Assembly: GCA_023415515.1 (NCBI GenBank)
Contig: JAEZKH010000141.1
Location: forward strand, 1-6,787
DNA from: Actinomycetes bacterium
GTDB lineage: Bacteria > Actinomycetota > Actinomycetes > Mycobacteriales > Mycobacteriaceae
DNA: 6,787 nt
Reading direction: 5' to 3'
Position numbers and translations under genes: made by a program. This document shows positions 5,900-6,787 of this stretch, one piece after another (position 1 is the first letter of the stretch; each line of letters opens with the position of its first letter). A model generated the notes under the pieces. It worked only from the letters and a program-made list of their open reading frames with translations. It did no database searches and was not told the DNA's origin.

Positions 5900-6787
5900 G
5901 TGTCCGGGGTGGGTGCGGTGCAGGCGATGGCGAAGCTGCGTGCGGCGTTCGCGGAGTTCGCCGCGGCTGAGGTGGAGGGGTGCAGCCGCAGTGAGTTGGT
6001 GGCGCTCATCGATGACTACGAGGCGTTGTGGTGTCAGCTGCCCAGCCAGTCGCATCGGTTGGTGGCGCGGCTGCAGGCCGAGACCACGCCCAAGCAGCTG
6101 GGCGCCAAGTCGTGGAACGAGGTGTTGCGGATCCGGTGGCGGCTGTCGTCGGCCGAGGCGGCGCGGCGGCTGGGTGAGGCTGCTGAGTTGGGGCCGCGGC
6201 GCAGCCTGATCGGCGAAGCGCTGGCGTCGGTGCTGCCCGCGGTGGCCGCTGCGCAGGCCGGCGGGTTGATCACCGGCGAACACGTCGCGGTGATCCGCCG
6301 CGCGGTCAAGGATCTGCCCGGCTGGGTCGATGGGATCACCGCCGCCCAGTTCGAGGTTGATCTGGTGCGTGTGGCGGTCGGGGTCGGCCCCAAAGAATTG
6401 AAAGACACCGCGGCGTTGCGGTTGTTTTTGTTGGATCAGGACGGCCCGGTGCCCGATGACGCCGAACGCCAACGCACCCGTGGGGTGTCGGTGGGCCGCC
6501 AGGGCCGCGATGCGATGACCCGCTGGATCGCCGAGCTGACGCCGGAGGCGTGGGCGGTGTGGGAGGTGATCTTCGCCAAATACGCCGCCCCGGGCATGTG
6601 CAACCCCGCCGACCCCGAACCGTGCACCGCGGGCACCCCCACCCAGGCCCAGATCGACACCGACACCCGCACCCTGGCCCAACGCCACCACGACGCGCTG
6701 CTGGCGGTCGGGCGCATCGCGGTGATGAGCGGCGACCTGGGCCGGCTCAACGGGCTGCCGGTCTCGGTGATCATCCGCACCACCCTC
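5900..6787 (+). CDS. 13E12 repeat family protein (DUF222, HNH endonuclease type), N-terminal part; runs off the window
   Basis: The frame is open to the last base, giving 296 residues from GTG 5900. The protein belongs to the DUF222/13E12 family, which usually has about 400-500 residues with an HNH nuclease domain near the C-terminus; that domain lies beyond the window. Recognisable family stretches are QLPSQSHRLVARLQAE, the LDQDGPVPDDAE block near residues 178-189, and PGMCNP near 231-236 followed by PCTAGTP. They agree closely with the M. tuberculosis 13E12 proteins as I recall them. These genes occur in many copies in mycobacteria, and their function is not established. The start is uncertain. 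GTG 5900 falls where transcription should begin, so it would be leaderless. GTG 5909 has GAAGGG eight bases upstream. ATG 5885 is in frame but lies within the promoter and LexA box. The damage promoter and SOS box predict induction by DNA damage. Confidence 0.88.
   Translation, partial: MSGVGAVQAMAKLRAAFAEFAAAEVEGCSRSELVALIDDYEALWCQLPSQSHRLVARLQAETTPKQLGAKSWNEVLRIRWRLSSAEAARRLGEAAELGPRRSLIGEALASVLPAVAAAQAGGLITGEHVAVIRRAVKDLPGWVDGITAAQFEVDLVRVAVGVGPKELKDTAALRLFLLDQDGPVPDDAERQRTRGVSVGRQGRDAMTRWIAELTPEAWAVWEVIFAKYAAPGMCNPADPEPCTAGTPTQAQIDTDTRTLAQRHHDALLAVGRIAVMSGDLGRLNGLPVSVIIRTTL

Noticed and set aside
5889..6209. ATG within the SOS box beginning MFEG, as in many 13E12 proteins, in a different frame from the DUF222 protein
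   Set aside because: The frame soon turns into arginine- and tryptophan-rich shadow sequence, while the DUF222 frame has its own starts. A frameshift of an older MFE start is possible but cannot be shown here.
5738..6691. 317-codon open frame on the minus strand opposite the DUF222 gene
   Set aside because: The + strand encodes a clear DUF222 protein with damage-promoter signals; the minus frame is low-complexity and a shadow.

Overview
The window looks like chromosomal DNA of a mycobacterium, probably an environmental Mycolicibacterium-type species. It is GC-rich with strong third-position G/C bias. It encodes a class Ib ribonucleotide reductase small subunit that is nearly the same, as far as I can recall it, as M. 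tuberculosis NrdF2. It also has a 13E12/DUF222 repeat-family gene with mycobacterial DNA-damage promoter elements. All five genes recognised read on the + strand.

Layout: (1) positions 1-260 hold the 3' end of a LuxR-type regulator, seen only as its helix-turn-helix domain and probably the tail of an HD-domain/LuxR protein. (2) Positions 337-1830 hold a complete flavin-containing Baeyer-Villiger-type monooxygenase. (3) Seven bases later, positions 1838-4630 encode a 930-residue protein with a TIR domain, one predicted membrane segment, and fourteen WD40 repeats that split cleanly as 7+7. (4) Positions 4631-4766 form a regulatory intergenic region with two NrdR-box-like sites 32 bp apart, the second overlapping a -10 hexamer. 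(5) Positions 4767-5741 hold nrdF. (6) Positions 5742-5899 contain an inverted repeat, a perfect DnaA-box 9-mer, and a promoter that matches the RecA-independent (PafBC) damage-promoter motif and overlaps a near-perfect LexA box. (7) From 5900 to the window end runs a DUF222/13E12 HNH-family gene, cut off before its HNH domain.

How the parts may work together: from memory, M. tuberculosis has a monooxygenase gene (Rv3049c) directly before nrdF2 (Rv3048c). On that reading the TIR-WD40 gene sits between two otherwise conserved neighbours. It is joined tightly to the monooxygenase, while nrdF keeps its own NrdR-type control region. The TIR-TM-WD40 protein is the best candidate for an undescribed system. 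It has a cytosolic TIR domain with a glutamate at the usual NADase position, and a double propeller that could be a sensor on the far side of the membrane. A role in immunity or stress is inference only. The DUF222 gene is predicted to be induced by DNA damage through two overlapping controls, possibly from a leaderless transcript.
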